Assembly: GCA_965215295.1 (NCBI GenBank)
Contig: OZ244045.1
Span: 2,976,001-3,040,000, forward strand
DNA: 64,000 nt
Direction of reading: 5' to 3'
From: HK1 sp965215295
Lineage (GTDB): Bacteria; Pseudomonadota; Gammaproteobacteria; HK1
Shown here: piece by piece, positions 23,692 through 33,221 of the stretch
Numbering within the stretch: the stretch's first letter is position 1
How the letters are laid out: each line of letters starts with the position of its first letter
The notes under the pieces: model-generated
The model's database searches: none
Seen by the model: only the letters and a program-made list of their open reading frames with translations
What the model was told of the DNA's origin: nothing
Made by a program: the position numbers and the translations under genes

Positions 23692-25137
23692 CTATTTCCC
23701 GTACTTCTCCCAATGGGCGCCGAACAGCGCCGCCTCGGCGGGCCGGTCTTCGGGGATCGGCACCGCGAGATGCGTGACGTTCAGGAAGTGGCGGTAGTTG
23801 AGGTTCTCGCTGATGCTGTTGCCCTGCCACGTCCCGCAGCCCATGGACAGGGTGAAGTTGAGGCCGCTGTCGAAGCCGCCCCCGTTCCCGAAGGTATGCG
23901 CCATGTTCACCAGGACCCGCGCGGTATCGAGCTCCTCGGCGAGCCGGCGGGCGTGCGCGATCTCCCCGGTGTGGATGCCGACGGAGTGCCCCTTCCCCTT
24001 GAACTCCATGATCGCGCGCACGGTGTCGACGGCGTCGTCGAATGTCCTCGCGCGATAGACGGTGAGCACCAGGGCGAGCTTCTCGTCCGAGAACGGATGG
24101 CCGGAGCCGATCCCGGACTCCTCGACCATGAAGAACTTCGAGGCGCGCGCCTCGCCGTCCAGGCCGCACTCGCCCGCGAACACGTCGGGGTCCTTCGCGA
24201 TGACCTTGCGGTTGAGCTTCCCGTCCACCCAGAGGGTGCGCCGGATCGCGTCCTTCCCGGCCGCGTCCGCGAGGTACCCGCCCGCGCGCCCGAGAGCGGC
24301 GAGCGCGTCGTCGTAGACGTCGTCGACGATGATCACCGAGTTCTCCGACGAGCAGGACGTCGCGTTGTCGAAGCACTTGGACGCGCGGATCTTCTCCGCC
24401 GCCTCGTCGAGGTTCGCACTCGAATCGATGATGACCGGGACGTTGCCCGCACCGACCCCGATCGCCGGGGTACCGCTGCGATAGGCGTTGCGGACGTTGT
24501 TCTGCGAGCCCGTGACCACCACGAGGTCGCACGCCGCCATCAGGGCGTTGGTGAGCGCCTTGTCGACCGGGGACGGCAGCACCTGCACCAGATCCGCCGG
24601 GGCGCCGACCTTCTCGAGCGCCGCGCGCATGAGCTCCACCGTGCGCGTGGTCGTCGCGAGCCCGGCCGGCGACGGCGCGACGACGATCGCGTTGCGGCCC
24701 TTGACCGCCATCATCGCCTTGTTCACCGGCGTCGCCGACGGGTTCGTCGAGGGCGTCACCGCGCCGACCACCCCCACCGGCTTCGCGTACTTCACCAGCC
24801 CGAGCTCGGGCCGCTCCTCGATGACCCCGACGCTCTTCACCCGCATGAGGTCGCGCAGCGTCCCGAAGGTCTTGCGCTGGTTCTTGACGACCTTGTCGGC
24901 GGCGTTGCCGAGACCGGTGTCCTCGACCGCCATCTTCGCGAGCGCCTCGGCGTGTTCCGGCTTGCAGAGCGACCACGCGAGCGCGGTCACCGCTTCGTCG
25001 ACCCGGGCCTGATCCGAGTCCGCGAAGGCGTCCATGGCGGCGCGGGCGCGGCGGATCAGGCGATCGACGATCGCGGCCGGGTCGCGCCCGAGGGTCGCAG
25101 CCCCGGCGTCGGCCATGGCTCCGGCTGGTTGGCTCAT
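23692..25137 (-). CDS. sauS: Sulfoacetaldehyde dehydrogenase (acylating)
   Basis: This CoA- and NAD(P)-dependent aldehyde dehydrogenase converts sulfoacetaldehyde to sulfoacetyl-CoA or the reverse. The 481-residue protein carries VKNQRKTFGTLRDL, PVGVVGAVTPSTNPSATP, GSQNNVRNAYRSGTPAIGVG and the catalytic cysteine in DNATSCSSENS near residue 259. These match SauS more closely than ethanolamine or AdhE aldehyde dehydrogenases. The ATG at 25137 fits the family. The upstream neighbour is aceA. Other acylating aldehyde substrates remain possible. Confidence 0.78.
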   Translation of the reverse strand: MSQPAGAMADAGAATLGRDPAAIVDRLIRRARAAMDAFADSDQARVDEAVTALAWSLCKPEHAEALAKMAVEDTGLGNAADKVVKNQRKTFGTLRDLMRVKSVGVIEERPELGLVKYAKPVGVVGAVTPSTNPSATPVNKAMMAVKGRNAIVVAPSPAGLATTTRTVELMRAALEKVGAPADLVQVLPSPVDKALTNALMAACDLVVVTGSQNNVRNAYRSGTPAIGVGAGNVPVIIDSSANLDEAAEKIRASKCFDNATSCSSENSVIIVDDVYDDALAALGRAGGYLADAAGKDAIRRTLWVDGKLNRKVIAKDPDVFAGECGLDGEARASKFFMVEESGIGSGHPFSDEKLALVLTVYRARTFDDAVDTVRAIMEFKGKGHSVGIHTGEIAHARRLAEELDTARVLVNMAHTFGNGGGFDSGLNFTLSMGCGTWQGNSISENLNYRHFLNVTHLAVPIPEDRPAEAALFGAHWEKYGK

Positions 25138-25333
25138 CGGGTCGTTCCTCGGGCTTCGGGGCGGGACACCGGATACGCTCCCGTGGCGAAGAACGCCCGG
25201 GGAGCAGGCTCCGGGATGGAATCAGGCCTTTCGCACGCGCGACCGGCGCCGGCCGGGGGGCCGCGCCTGGTCGACCGGCCACCGATGCGTGCGGCCGCCC
25301 TCCCCGAACGGCGGGGAGGGCGGCCGTGGAACG

Positions 25334-26641
25334 TCAGGCGACCGCGCGATGCTCTTCGTCCGCGGCGTCGAACTGCTCTTCCTCGGTCGAGCCGGCGAGA
25401 GCGGTGATCGAGCTCACCCCACCGGTGACCACCTCGGTGACCGCGTCGAAGTAGCCGGCGCCGACCTCGCGCTGGTGCTTGTGGGCCGTGTAGCCGAGCG
25501 GCTCGGCCGCGAACTCCGCCTCCTGCAACGCCACGTAGGCGCTCATGGCGCGGTCGCGGTAGCCGTGCGCGAGCTCGAACATGCCGTGGTTGATGGCGTG
25601 GAAGCCGGCAAGGGTGATGAACTGGTAGTGGTAGCCCATCTCCGCCAGCGTCTCCTGGAACTTCGCGATGGTGGCGTCGTCGAGGTTCGCCTTCCAGTTG
25701 AACGACGGCGAGCAGTTGTAGGCGAGCCGCTGGCCCGGGAACCGCTCCCGGATGGCCTGGGCGAATTCACGCGCCTCGCCGAGGTCCGGCCTGGACGTCT
25801 CGCACCACACCAGGTCCGCGTAGGGGGCGTAGGCGAGCCCGCGCGAGACCGCCTGCTCCATGCCGCACGTCACCTCGTAGAACCCTTCCACCGTCCGCTT
25901 GCCGGTGACGAAGGACTGGTCGTGGGGGTCCACGTCGCTGGTGAGCAGCTTCGCCCCGAGCGCATCGGTGCGCGCCATGAGCAGGGTGGGCACCCCACAG
26001 ACATCGGCCGCGAGCCGCGCCGCGATCAGCTTCTGCACCGCCTCCCGGGTCGGCAGCAGCACCTTGCCGCCCATGTGGCCGCACTTCTTCGCCGAGGAGA
26101 GCTGATCCTCGAAGTGCACGCCGGCCGCGCCCGCGTCGATCATGTCCTTCATCAGCTCGAAGGCGTTCAGCACGCCGCCGAAGCCGGCCTCCGCGTCGGC
26201 GACGATGGGCAGGAACCAGTCGATCGAATCGTCGCCCTCGGAGTGGTGGATCTGGTCGGCTCGGGCCAGGGCGCCATTGATCGCGCGGATCAGGTCGGGG
26301 GCGCTGTCGGCGGGGTACAGGCTCTGGTCCGGGTACATCTGGCCCGCGGTGTTGGCGTCCGCCGCCACCTGCCACCCGGAGAGGTAGATGGACTGCAATC
26401 CCGCCTTGGCCATCTGCACCGCCTGGTTGCCGGTGACCGCGCCGAGCGCCCGCACGCAAGGCTCGGCGTCGAGAGCCTTCCACAGACGCTCCGCGCCTCG
26501 GCGCGCCAGGGTGTACTCGATCGCTACCGAGCCACGCAGGCGTACCACGTCGGCGGCGGAATACCCGCGCTCGACTCCTCGCCAGCGGGGGTCGTCGCGC
26601 CACTGCTTCTCAAGGATTGCTGCGTTCTGCTCTCGGCCCAT
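25334..26641 (-). CDS. aceA: Isocitrate lyase
   Basis: This enzyme cleaves isocitrate to succinate and glyoxylate. The 435-residue protein has the signature KKCGHMGGK near residue 188 with the catalytic cysteine, plus SGWQVAADAN, PIVADAEAGFGG, MARTDALGAKL and YNCSPSFNWK. The ATG at 26641 is chosen because GGAG lies 9 nt upstream. Further in-frame ATGs at 26656 and 26740 lack such a site. No malate synthase is in the window. The 344-bp upstream gap carries an AT-rich patch at about 26738-26785 that may hold its promoter. Confidence 0.97.
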   Translation of the reverse strand: MGREQNAAILEKQWRDDPRWRGVERGYSAADVVRLRGSVAIEYTLARRGAERLWKALDAEPCVRALGAVTGNQAVQMAKAGLQSIYLSGWQVAADANTAGQMYPDQSLYPADSAPDLIRAINGALARADQIHHSEGDDSIDWFLPIVADAEAGFGGVLNAFELMKDMIDAGAAGVHFEDQLSSAKKCGHMGGKVLLPTREAVQKLIAARLAADVCGVPTLLMARTDALGAKLLTSDVDPHDQSFVTGKRTVEGFYEVTCGMEQAVSRGLAYAPYADLVWCETSRPDLGEAREFAQAIRERFPGQRLAYNCSPSFNWKANLDDATIAKFQETLAEMGYHYQFITLAGFHAINHGMFELAHGYRDRAMSAYVALQEAEFAAEPLGYTAHKHQREVGAGYFDAVTEVVTGGVSSITALAGSTEEEQFDAADEEHRAVA

Positions 26642-26984
26642 GGCTTGCTTCTCCATACGTGGTTGATCGTGCAGCCCGCGAGTCTCGCCACTCCCCGGTG
26701 ACGGTCGCTGCGCGGCTTCATGGCAGGGACGCCGGATCATATAACAGCCCAGTCCATCAAATGCTCCATATTGTCCTTGTCGATGAGAATCCGGGGTAGA
26801 GGCCGCCTCGACCCGTCTTTCTCACCGGTCCGCGAAGCGAGAGCGCCCGGGCCCGCCTGCGCGCCGATCCGTGCGCTCCGCCTCGGTGGCAGGCGCCGGC
26901 AGGCGCTGGCGACCCGGCCGCATGCAGGCAGATGGGACTACCGGCCAAGGCGTTCGCGGACCGGTGGGAAAAACGGAATGCAAG
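26642..26984. other. Intergenic region upstream of aceA
   Basis: This 343-bp gap separates the aceA start from the end of the MFS gene, both on the minus strand. It contains an unusually AT-rich stretch at 26738-26785 (ATCATATAACAG, CATCAAATGCTCCATATTG), likely the aceA promoter region, although no clean -35/-10 pair can be set. The rest shows nothing recognisable. Confidence 0.35.
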
Positions 26985-28193
26985 TCAGGAACCCTGGCCC
27001 TCCCGCGCCGGCTCGTCGCGGATCTGCGAGCGCAGCGCGAGCGCGACCGGCACCGAGGCTGCGACCAGCCCCGCGATCACCGCCGCGCTGACTTCAAGAT
27101 CGACGGCGTCACCGAGCGCGCCATAGGCGAGCGGCGCGACCGCGGTCGCAGCGGTGGTCACCGTGTAGAACAGCCCGAACGCCCTCGCCTGCCGCTCCGT
27201 GTGGGCGAGCTCCCCGACCGCGCCGTACAACGCCGACGACGTCCCGTTGAGCGCGAGGCCGATCGGTACGAGGAGGATCCAGAGCACCCCCATCGGCGCC
27301 GCGACGGCGGCGACGATTCCGAGCACCGTCGCCACCTCGGTGATCACGATGGTTCGGACCGTTCCGAGCCGCTCGGCGATGAAGCCGCAGGCGAACTTCC
27401 CCGCCGCGCCGCCGGCGAAGATCAGCGCGAGCGCGAAGCCCGTGCGCTCCACCGGCAGCCCCTTCTCGACCATCACGAACGGCGCCAGCAGCAGGAAGCC
27501 GCTGCGCGACGATGCGTCGACGACCGCGATCACGCTGAGCAGGGTGAAGCCGCGCCGGTTGACGATCCCCCAGCCCGTCGGCGCCGCGCCGCCGGGCCGC
27601 GGGACCGTCGGCGCGGCGCCGGACAGGAACCGCTGCAAGGCCAAGTGCACCACGAGCGCGACCACCGCCATCGCGAGGCCGCACGACATCGACGACATCC
27701 GCCAGCCGGCGATCCCGATCCCGACCGCGAGCAGGGCGGGAACGACCGCCTTGCCCACGTCACCGGCGAAGTTGTAGACACCGAGCGCGGTCCGGACCCG
27801 CTCACCTCGATACGCCCGGCTCACCAGACTCGATGCGAGCGGGTGCTGCACGCTGGAGCCGAGCCCGGCAACCAGCAGCGCGATGAGCAAGGCGCGGAAT
27901 CCATCCGCCTCGGCCAGCAGCAGCCAGCCGACCGCGGTGCCGAGCGTGCCGAGAGCGAGCAACCGTCGTTCGCCGAGCCGTTCCGAGATGAGCCCGGAAG
28001 GGATCTGCCCGGCCGTCATCGCGGCGTGGAACGCGCTCTTCAGGACCCCGGCCTGGGTCAGCGACACCCCGAACGCCTGTGCCCACAGGGGCAGGAGCAC
28101 GAGCAACGCGTCGGCCAGACCGTCGTGGGCCGCGTGAGCGGACGAGCACGAGGCGAGGATCGGGCGCGGCGAACCGCGAGGGATGGAAGCCAT
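26985..28193 (-). CDS. MFS transporter
   Basis: This 402-residue inner-membrane protein has about 12 hydrophobic segments. The MFS loop 2-3 motif is seen as GLISERLGERRLLALG, and its counterpart in the second half as GFIAERLGTVRTIVI. Other features are AAHDGLADALLVLLPLW at the first helix and SVQHPLASSLVSRAY. The substrate cannot be told. The ATG at 28193 starts just before the first membrane helix; an upstream ORF extension is rejected as non-membrane, basic sequence that crosses the divergent promoter. It is divergent from the Dpp-type operon. Confidence 0.88.
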   Translation of the reverse strand: MASIPRGSPRPILASCSSAHAAHDGLADALLVLLPLWAQAFGVSLTQAGVLKSAFHAAMTAGQIPSGLISERLGERRLLALGTLGTAVGWLLLAEADGFRALLIALLVAGLGSSVQHPLASSLVSRAYRGERVRTALGVYNFAGDVGKAVVPALLAVGIGIAGWRMSSMSCGLAMAVVALVVHLALQRFLSGAAPTVPRPGGAAPTGWGIVNRRGFTLLSVIAVVDASSRSGFLLLAPFVMVEKGLPVERTGFALALIFAGGAAGKFACGFIAERLGTVRTIVITEVATVLGIVAAVAAPMGVLWILLVPIGLALNGTSSALYGAVGELAHTERQARAFGLFYTVTTAATAVAPLAYGALGDAVDLEVSAAVIAGLVAASVPVALALRSQIRDEPAREGQGS

Positions 28194-28262
28194 TGCGGGG
28201 GCGAGGCTAACGGGAAGCAGCCGTCTCCGCCAGGACGCGGGCGGCCCGGCGTCACTTTCTCG

Positions 28263-28291
28263 TTGACTTTCGGAAAGTCCGCTCCTACCGT
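28263..28291 (+). promoter_or_regulatory. Putative promoter and operator of the Dpp-type operon
   Basis: TTGACT at 28263-28268 and TACCGT at 28286-28291 are 17 bp apart and lie 78 bp before the first gene. A perfect palindrome, GACTTTC-G-GAAAGTC at 28265-28279, covers the -35 element and part of the spacer, as expected for a repressor operator. The -10 match is weak (3 of 6). The site also lies in the upstream region of the divergent MFS gene. Confidence 0.5.
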
Positions 28292-28368
28292 TATCCCCAC
28301 TGCATGCCCCGACCGCGACGACGACGCAGGGGCCGCGCCAGGCAACCCGCCGCCCCGAAGGCATCGCC

Positions 28369-29370
28369 GTGCCCAAGCTGCTCGAAGTCGAAAACCTCCG
28401 CACCCAGTTCCATACCACCGAGGGCACCGTCAAGGCCGTCGACGGCATCACCTACGACGTGAGCGAGGGGGAGACGGTCGCGATCGTCGGGGAGTCCGGC
28501 TGCGGCAAGTCGGTCGGCGCGATGTCGATCCTGCGCCTCATCCCGCACCCGCCCGGGGAGATCCTCGACGGCAGCCGGATCCTCTTCGGCGGCAAGGACC
28601 TGCTCGCGATGAGCGACGAGGAGATCCGCCACGTGCGCGGCGGCCGGATCTCCATGGTGTTCCAGGAGCCGATGACCTCGCTCAATCCGGTGCTGACCAT
28701 CGGGTTGCAGCTCACCGAGACGATGATCCTGCACATGGGCCTCAGCCAAGCCGATGCGGACCGCCGGGCGGTGGAACTCCTCGGGATGGTGGGCATCGGA
28801 GAGCCGGAGAGGCGACTGAAGCAGTATCCGCACCACTTCAGCGGGGGCATGCGCCAGCGGGTGATGATTGCCCTGGCCCTCTCGTGCAATCCCCGCCTCA
28901 TCATCGCCGACGAGCCCACCACCGCCCTCGACGTCACCATCCAGGCGCAAATCCTGGAGCTGATGCGCAACCTCACCAAGCAGATGGGGGTGGCGCTCAT
29001 CGTGATCACGCACAACCTCGGGGTGGTGGCGCGTTACGCGGAGCGGGTCATCGTGATGTACGCAGGCAAGATCGTCGAATCGGGGTCGGCGGACCGGATT
29101 TACCACGACCCGCACCACCCCTATACCATCGGACTGCTGAATTCGGTGCCGCGCATGGACCTGAACCGGGGCAAGCGCTTGGTCCCGATCGAGGGCCAGC
29201 CGCCGGACCTGACGCGCCTCGACGGCGGCTGCTCGTACCGGCCGCGCTGCCGGTGGGCGGACGACGCCTGCGCCCGGTCGGTCCCCCCGCTGGAAGCGGT
29301 CGGAGACGGCCAGATCGCCGCGTGCTTCCGTGCGAACGAAATGCGCCTCGACGCGACGGGCAACGCATGA
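28369..29370 (+). CDS. Dpp/Opp-type ABC transporter ATP-binding protein (DppD-like)
   Basis: This is one of two ATPase subunits that power uptake of a peptide-like or other solute. The 333-residue protein has Walker A GESGCGKS near residue 43, Q-loop MVFQEPMTSLNP, signature FSGGMRQRV, Walker B LIIADEPTTALD and switch ITHNLG. The C-terminal oligopeptide-transporter extension has CSYRPRC, whose cysteines bind an Fe-S cluster in some DppD proteins. The start is GTG at 28369. The stop overlaps the next gene by 4 bp (ATGA). Confidence 0.94.
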   Translation: MPKLLEVENLRTQFHTTEGTVKAVDGITYDVSEGETVAIVGESGCGKSVGAMSILRLIPHPPGEILDGSRILFGGKDLLAMSDEEIRHVRGGRISMVFQEPMTSLNPVLTIGLQLTETMILHMGLSQADADRRAVELLGMVGIGEPERRLKQYPHHFSGGMRQRVMIALALSCNPRLIIADEPTTALDVTIQAQILELMRNLTKQMGVALIVITHNLGVVARYAERVIVMYAGKIVESGSADRIYHDPHHPYTIGLLNSVPRMDLNRGKRLVPIEGQPPDLTRLDGGCSYRPRCRWADDACARSVPPLEAVGDGQIAACFRANEMRLDATGNA

Positions 29371-30398
29371 ACGCACCGGCCGCCGCTCCCGCACCCCCCG
29401 CCGCCGGCGGCATCGCCAAGGGCGAGACCCTCCTCGAGGTCAGGAACCTCAAGAAGTACTTCCCGGTCACGGAAGGGCTGGTGTTCCAGAAGACCGTCGG
29501 CAACGTCAAGGCGGTCGACGGAGTGAGCTTCCGGATCAGGAAGGGCGAGACCCTCGGCCTGGTCGGAGAATCCGGTTGCGGCAAGACCACCACGGGACGC
29601 TGCGTGCTCCAGCTCGACCGCCCCACCTCGGGCGAGATCGTGTTCGAGGGCGTCAACCTCGAAGGGCTCTCGAGCAAGGAGCTGACCCCCTGGCGCCAGA
29701 AGGTCCAGGTCATCTTCCAGGACCCGTACAGCTCGCTCAATCCCCGCATGAAGGTCGGCTCCATCCTGGGCGAGCCGATGCGCATCCACGGCATCGAGCC
29801 CGACCCGCAGCGGCGCAACCAGCGGATTGCCGAGCTCCTCACCATCTGCGGGTTGCCCACGAAGTTCGCGGACCGCTACCCGCACGAGATGAGCGGCGGC
29901 CAGCGCCAGCGGGTGGGGATCGCGCGCGCGCTCTGCCTGAACCCGGACTTCATCATCTGCGACGAGGCGGTGTCGGCCCTGGACGTGTCCATCCAGGCCC
30001 AGGTCATCAACCTGCTCGAGGACCTTCGCGAGGAATTCGATCTCACCTACCTCTTCATCGCGCACGATCTGAGCGTCGTGCACCACCTGTGCGACCGCGT
30101 GGCGGTGATGTACCTCGGGAAGATCGTCGAGCTGGCGGACTCGGACGACCTGTTCGGCAACCCGCTGCACCCCTATACCCGGGCGCTACTCTCGGCGGTG
30201 CCGATCCCGGATCCGCGGATCGAGGCGCAACGCATGCACCAGACGCTCAAGGGCGAGGTGCCGAGCCCGCTCAACCCGCCCCCCGGATGCGTGTTCCATC
30301 CGCGCTGCACGCTGGCGGTGGACGAATGCCGCACCACCCCCCCGGCGCTTCAGGAGCTGCGGCCGGGCCACTGGGTGGCGTGCACGGAGGTATCATGA
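29367..30398 (+). CDS. Dpp/Opp-type ABC transporter ATP-binding protein (DppF-like)
   Basis: This is the second ATPase of the transporter, 343 residues. It has Walker A GESGCGKTT near residue 65, VIFQDPYSSLNPRMKVG, signature MSGGQRQRVGIARAL, Walker B FIICDEAVSALD, IAHDLS and the C-terminal FHPRCTLAVDEC. The N-terminus begins with an Ala/Pro-rich run of about 15 residues. The ATGA overlap with the upstream ATPase gene ensures coupled translation. Confidence 0.94.
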   Translation: MNAPAAAPAPPAAGGIAKGETLLEVRNLKKYFPVTEGLVFQKTVGNVKAVDGVSFRIRKGETLGLVGESGCGKTTTGRCVLQLDRPTSGEIVFEGVNLEGLSSKELTPWRQKVQVIFQDPYSSLNPRMKVGSILGEPMRIHGIEPDPQRRNQRIAELLTICGLPTKFADRYPHEMSGGQRQRVGIARALCLNPDFIICDEAVSALDVSIQAQVINLLEDLREEFDLTYLFIAHDLSVVHHLCDRVAVMYLGKIVELADSDDLFGNPLHPYTRALLSAVPIPDPRIEAQRMHQTLKGEVPSPLNPPPGCVFHPRCTLAVDECRTTPPALQELRPGHWVACTEVS

Positions 30399-30504
30399 CT
30401 CGCGGGAACCACCGCGGTCCCGGTCTCGAACACGTCGCCGACGGACCGGCGGCAGACAATGAAATGCAACGGAACTGTACTCACCCATGAAGGAGGTATC
30501 AGCG

Positions 30505-32139
30505 ATGAAAAGCCACACACGGGGCTTCAGAGCCGGCATTGCCGCCGCGCTGCTGGCCGGCGGCGCAGCCGGGATCGGTCTCGGCGTCCAGACCGCGTCC
30601 GCCGACGGACATCAGAAGGGCGGAACCCTTGACTTCGTGGTCGCCGGCGAAGCGCCGTCGAAGGACGGACACAAGGAGACCACCTATGCCATCGTGCATC
30701 CCTACGCGCCGTTCTACAGCCTGCTGGTCCGGGTGAACCCGGAGGATCCCCAGTCGTCGGACTTCGTGTGCGACCTCTGTGTCGGGGACGTGCCGGAGCC
30801 GACCAACGGCGGCAAGACCTATACGTTCAAGATCAGGGAGGGGGTGAAGTTCCACGACGGAATGCCGCTGACCGCCCAGGACGTCAAGGCCACCTACGAC
30901 AAGATCATCTTCCCGCCCGAGGGCATACCGAGCGCCCGCAAGGCGTTCTTCAGCATGGTCGATTCGGTCGAGGCGCCCGACGACACCACCATCGTGTTCA
31001 ACCTGGAGTTCGCGTCCGGCGCCTTCATGCCGGCGCTCGCGACGCCGTTCAACTGGATCTACAGCAAGAAGGACCTGGAAGAGCACGGCTATGGCTGGCA
31101 CCAGAACAACGTGAACGGCACCGGTCCGTTCAAGTTCGTCCAGCACCAGCCGGGGGCGTTCGTGGAGGGAGTGCGCAACGACGACTACCACCACGAGGGA
31201 CAGCCGTACCTCGACGGCTTCAAGGCGATCATCGCCAAGAAGATGTCGGTGCGCATCCAGGCGATCCGCGGCAACCGGGCCGCCATCGAGTTCCGGGGCT
31301 TCCCGCCGAAGGCGCGCGACGATCTGGTCAACGCGCTCGGCGACAAGCTCACGGTGCAGGAGAGCGACTGGAACTGCGTGCTCCTGTTCACCTCGAACCA
31401 CATGCGCAAGCCCTTCGACGACCCGCGCGTGCGCCGCGCGCTGACCCTCGCGGTCGACCGCTGGGGCGGCTCGAAGTACCTCTCGCGCATCGCGATCGTG
31501 AAGACGGTGGGGGGGGTCGTGTTCCCCGGCCATCCGCTGGCCGCGACCGAAGCGGAGCTCACGCAGCTCGCCGGTTATCGTCGCGACCTCGAAGCGTCGC
31601 GGGCCGAAGCGATGGCGCTGCTCCAGGAAGCGGGCGCGACGGACCTGACCATCGACTACAACAACCGCGACGTCGACCAGCCGTACAAGGTCGTCGGCAC
31701 GTGGCTCATCGACCAGTGGGCGCAGATCGGGGTGAAGGCCGAGCAGCACGTGCGTCCGACCCCGCAGTTCTACGCCGCGCTTCGCAAGTCGCACGAGTTC
31801 GACGTCTCCATCGACTTCAACTGCCAGTCGGTCGTCAACCCCATCGCGGACGTGACCAAGTTCCTCGGCAGCTCCGGGAACAACTACGGGCAGTACGACG
31901 ATCAGGTGCTCGAGGACATCTACGCCAAGCTCGTGCGCGCCGAGTCGACGGACGAGCAACGCGCTCTGATGCGCCAGTACGAAAAGCGGGCGCTCGACGA
32001 GCAGGCCCACATGGGGCTCACCCTGTGGTGGTACAAGATCAACCCCCACCGTTCCTACGTGAAGGGGTGGATCTCTCCCCCGAGCCACTACCTCAACCAG
32101 CAGCTCGACAACGTCTGGATCGACAAGTCGCTGATATGA
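30505..32139 (+). CDS. Dpp/Opp-type solute-binding protein
   Basis: This periplasmic binding protein (SBP_bac_5 family) of 544 residues delivers solute to the permease. A near-perfect AAGGAGGT lies 7 nt before the ATG at 30505. The signal peptide is GIAAALLAGGAAGIGLGVQTASA. Family features are YTFKIREGVKFHDGMPLTAQDV, NGTGPFKF, RVRRALTLAVDR and the domain-closing IDQWAQIGVKAE. The ligand is not evident; the family covers peptides, nickel and organic compounds. A strong hairpin follows 10 nt after the stop. Confidence 0.93.
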   Translation: MKSHTRGFRAGIAAALLAGGAAGIGLGVQTASADGHQKGGTLDFVVAGEAPSKDGHKETTYAIVHPYAPFYSLLVRVNPEDPQSSDFVCDLCVGDVPEPTNGGKTYTFKIREGVKFHDGMPLTAQDVKATYDKIIFPPEGIPSARKAFFSMVDSVEAPDDTTIVFNLEFASGAFMPALATPFNWIYSKKDLEEHGYGWHQNNVNGTGPFKFVQHQPGAFVEGVRNDDYHHEGQPYLDGFKAIIAKKMSVRIQAIRGNRAAIEFRGFPPKARDDLVNALGDKLTVQESDWNCVLLFTSNHMRKPFDDPRVRRALTLAVDRWGGSKYLSRIAIVKTVGGVVFPGHPLAATEAELTQLAGYRRDLEASRAEAMALLQEAGATDLTIDYNNRDVDQPYKVVGTWLIDQWAQIGVKAEQHVRPTPQFYAALRKSHEFDVSIDFNCQSVVNPIADVTKFLGSSGNNYGQYDDQVLEDIYAKLVRAESTDEQRALMRQYEKRALDEQAHMGLTLWWYKINPHRSYVKGWISPPSHYLNQQLDNVWIDKSLI

Positions 32140-32148
32140 GGCCCGCAG

Positions 32149-32178
32149 GCCGGCGCCCCCGACCACGGGGGCGCCGGC
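32149..32178 (+). promoter_or_regulatory. Intercistronic 12-bp GC hairpin after the binding-protein gene
   Basis: GCCGGCGCCCCC and GGGGGCGCCGGC pair perfectly around a 6-nt loop. It lies between the binding-protein gene and the first permease gene. Such structures commonly stabilise or partly terminate the upstream message, giving more binding protein than permease. No T-tract follows. Confidence 0.7.
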
Positions 32179-32196
32179 AGGGCAGGGTCCGGCGCC

Positions 32197-33168
32197 ATGT
32201 ACCAATACGTCGTCAAGCGCATGCTGCTCATGATCCCGACCCTGATCGGGGCGGCGTTGCTCGTCTTCTTCCTCCTGCGGTTGCTCCCCGGCGACGTCTG
32301 CGAGGTCCGCCTCGCCGGCACCGGGCTGTTCGCGTCGCAGGAAGACATCGACATCTGCCGCAAGGACCTCGGCCTCGACGATCCGCTGCACAAGCAGTTC
32401 GTCGATTTCGTCGGCGGCTACTTCACCGGCGACCTCGGGAAGTCGATGTGGACCGGCCAGCCGGTCACCCACGAGATCCAGGTACGCTTCAAGCTCTCGC
32501 TCCAGCTCGCGATCATGTCGACCCTGGTCGCGGTGATCATCGCGCTCCCCCTCGGCATCATCTCGGCGGTCAAGCAGAACACCTGGATCGACTACGTGGT
32601 GCGGGCGTTCAGCATCGCGGGGATCGGCATCCCGTCGTTCTGGCTCGGCATCATGATCATCCTGGGGCTGCTGGTCATCACCCAGGCGTGGTTCGGGGCG
32701 GGCTGGATGCCGCCCATCAACTACGTCTCCCCGTTCGAGGACCCGCTCGGCAACCTCGCCCAGCTCATCTGGCCGGCGCTGGCGACCGGCTACCGGTACT
32801 CCGCGGTCGCGACCCGCATGACCCGGTCGGCGATGCTCGAGGTCCTGCGGGAGGACTACGTGCGGACCGCGCGCGCGAAGGGGCTGATCGAGCGTGTGGT
32901 CATCAACCGGCACGCCCTGAAGAACGCGCTGCTGCCGGTGGTGACGATCATCGCCATCGAGTTCGCCTTCCTGATGGGCGGGCTCGTGGTCACCGAGCAG
33001 GTCTTCAACCTGAACGGGCTGGGCAAGCTGTTCGTGGACTCGGTAGGAAACCAGGACTTCGCCCTGACCCAGCACCTCGTGATGCTGGTGGTCCTGATCT
33101 TCGTGATGACGAACCTGGTGGTGGACATCCTCTACGCGTGGCTGGACCCGCGTATCCGCTACAGTTGA
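32197..33168 (+). CDS. Dpp/Opp-type ABC transporter permease (DppB-like)
   Basis: This inner-membrane permease of 323 residues has six predicted membrane segments. It opens MYQYVVKRMLLMIPTLIGAA, has RLLPGD, and ends with the BPD_transp_1 coupling loop EVLREDYVRTARAKGLIER and the segment LVVDILYAWLDPRIRYS, all standard for DppB. Only a weak AGGG precedes the ATG. Confidence 0.94.
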   Translation: MYQYVVKRMLLMIPTLIGAALLVFFLLRLLPGDVCEVRLAGTGLFASQEDIDICRKDLGLDDPLHKQFVDFVGGYFTGDLGKSMWTGQPVTHEIQVRFKLSLQLAIMSTLVAVIIALPLGIISAVKQNTWIDYVVRAFSIAGIGIPSFWLGIMIILGLLVITQAWFGAGWMPPINYVSPFEDPLGNLAQLIWPALATGYRYSAVATRMTRSAMLEVLREDYVRTARAKGLIERVVINRHALKNALLPVVTIIAIEFAFLMGGLVVTEQVFNLNGLGKLFVDSVGNQDFALTQHLVMLVVLIFVMTNLVVDILYAWLDPRIRYS

Positions 33169-33221
33169 CGGTCGGTCCCCCGTCCATGGAAACACCGTGC
33201 AAATGACGAGGAACTGATCGC

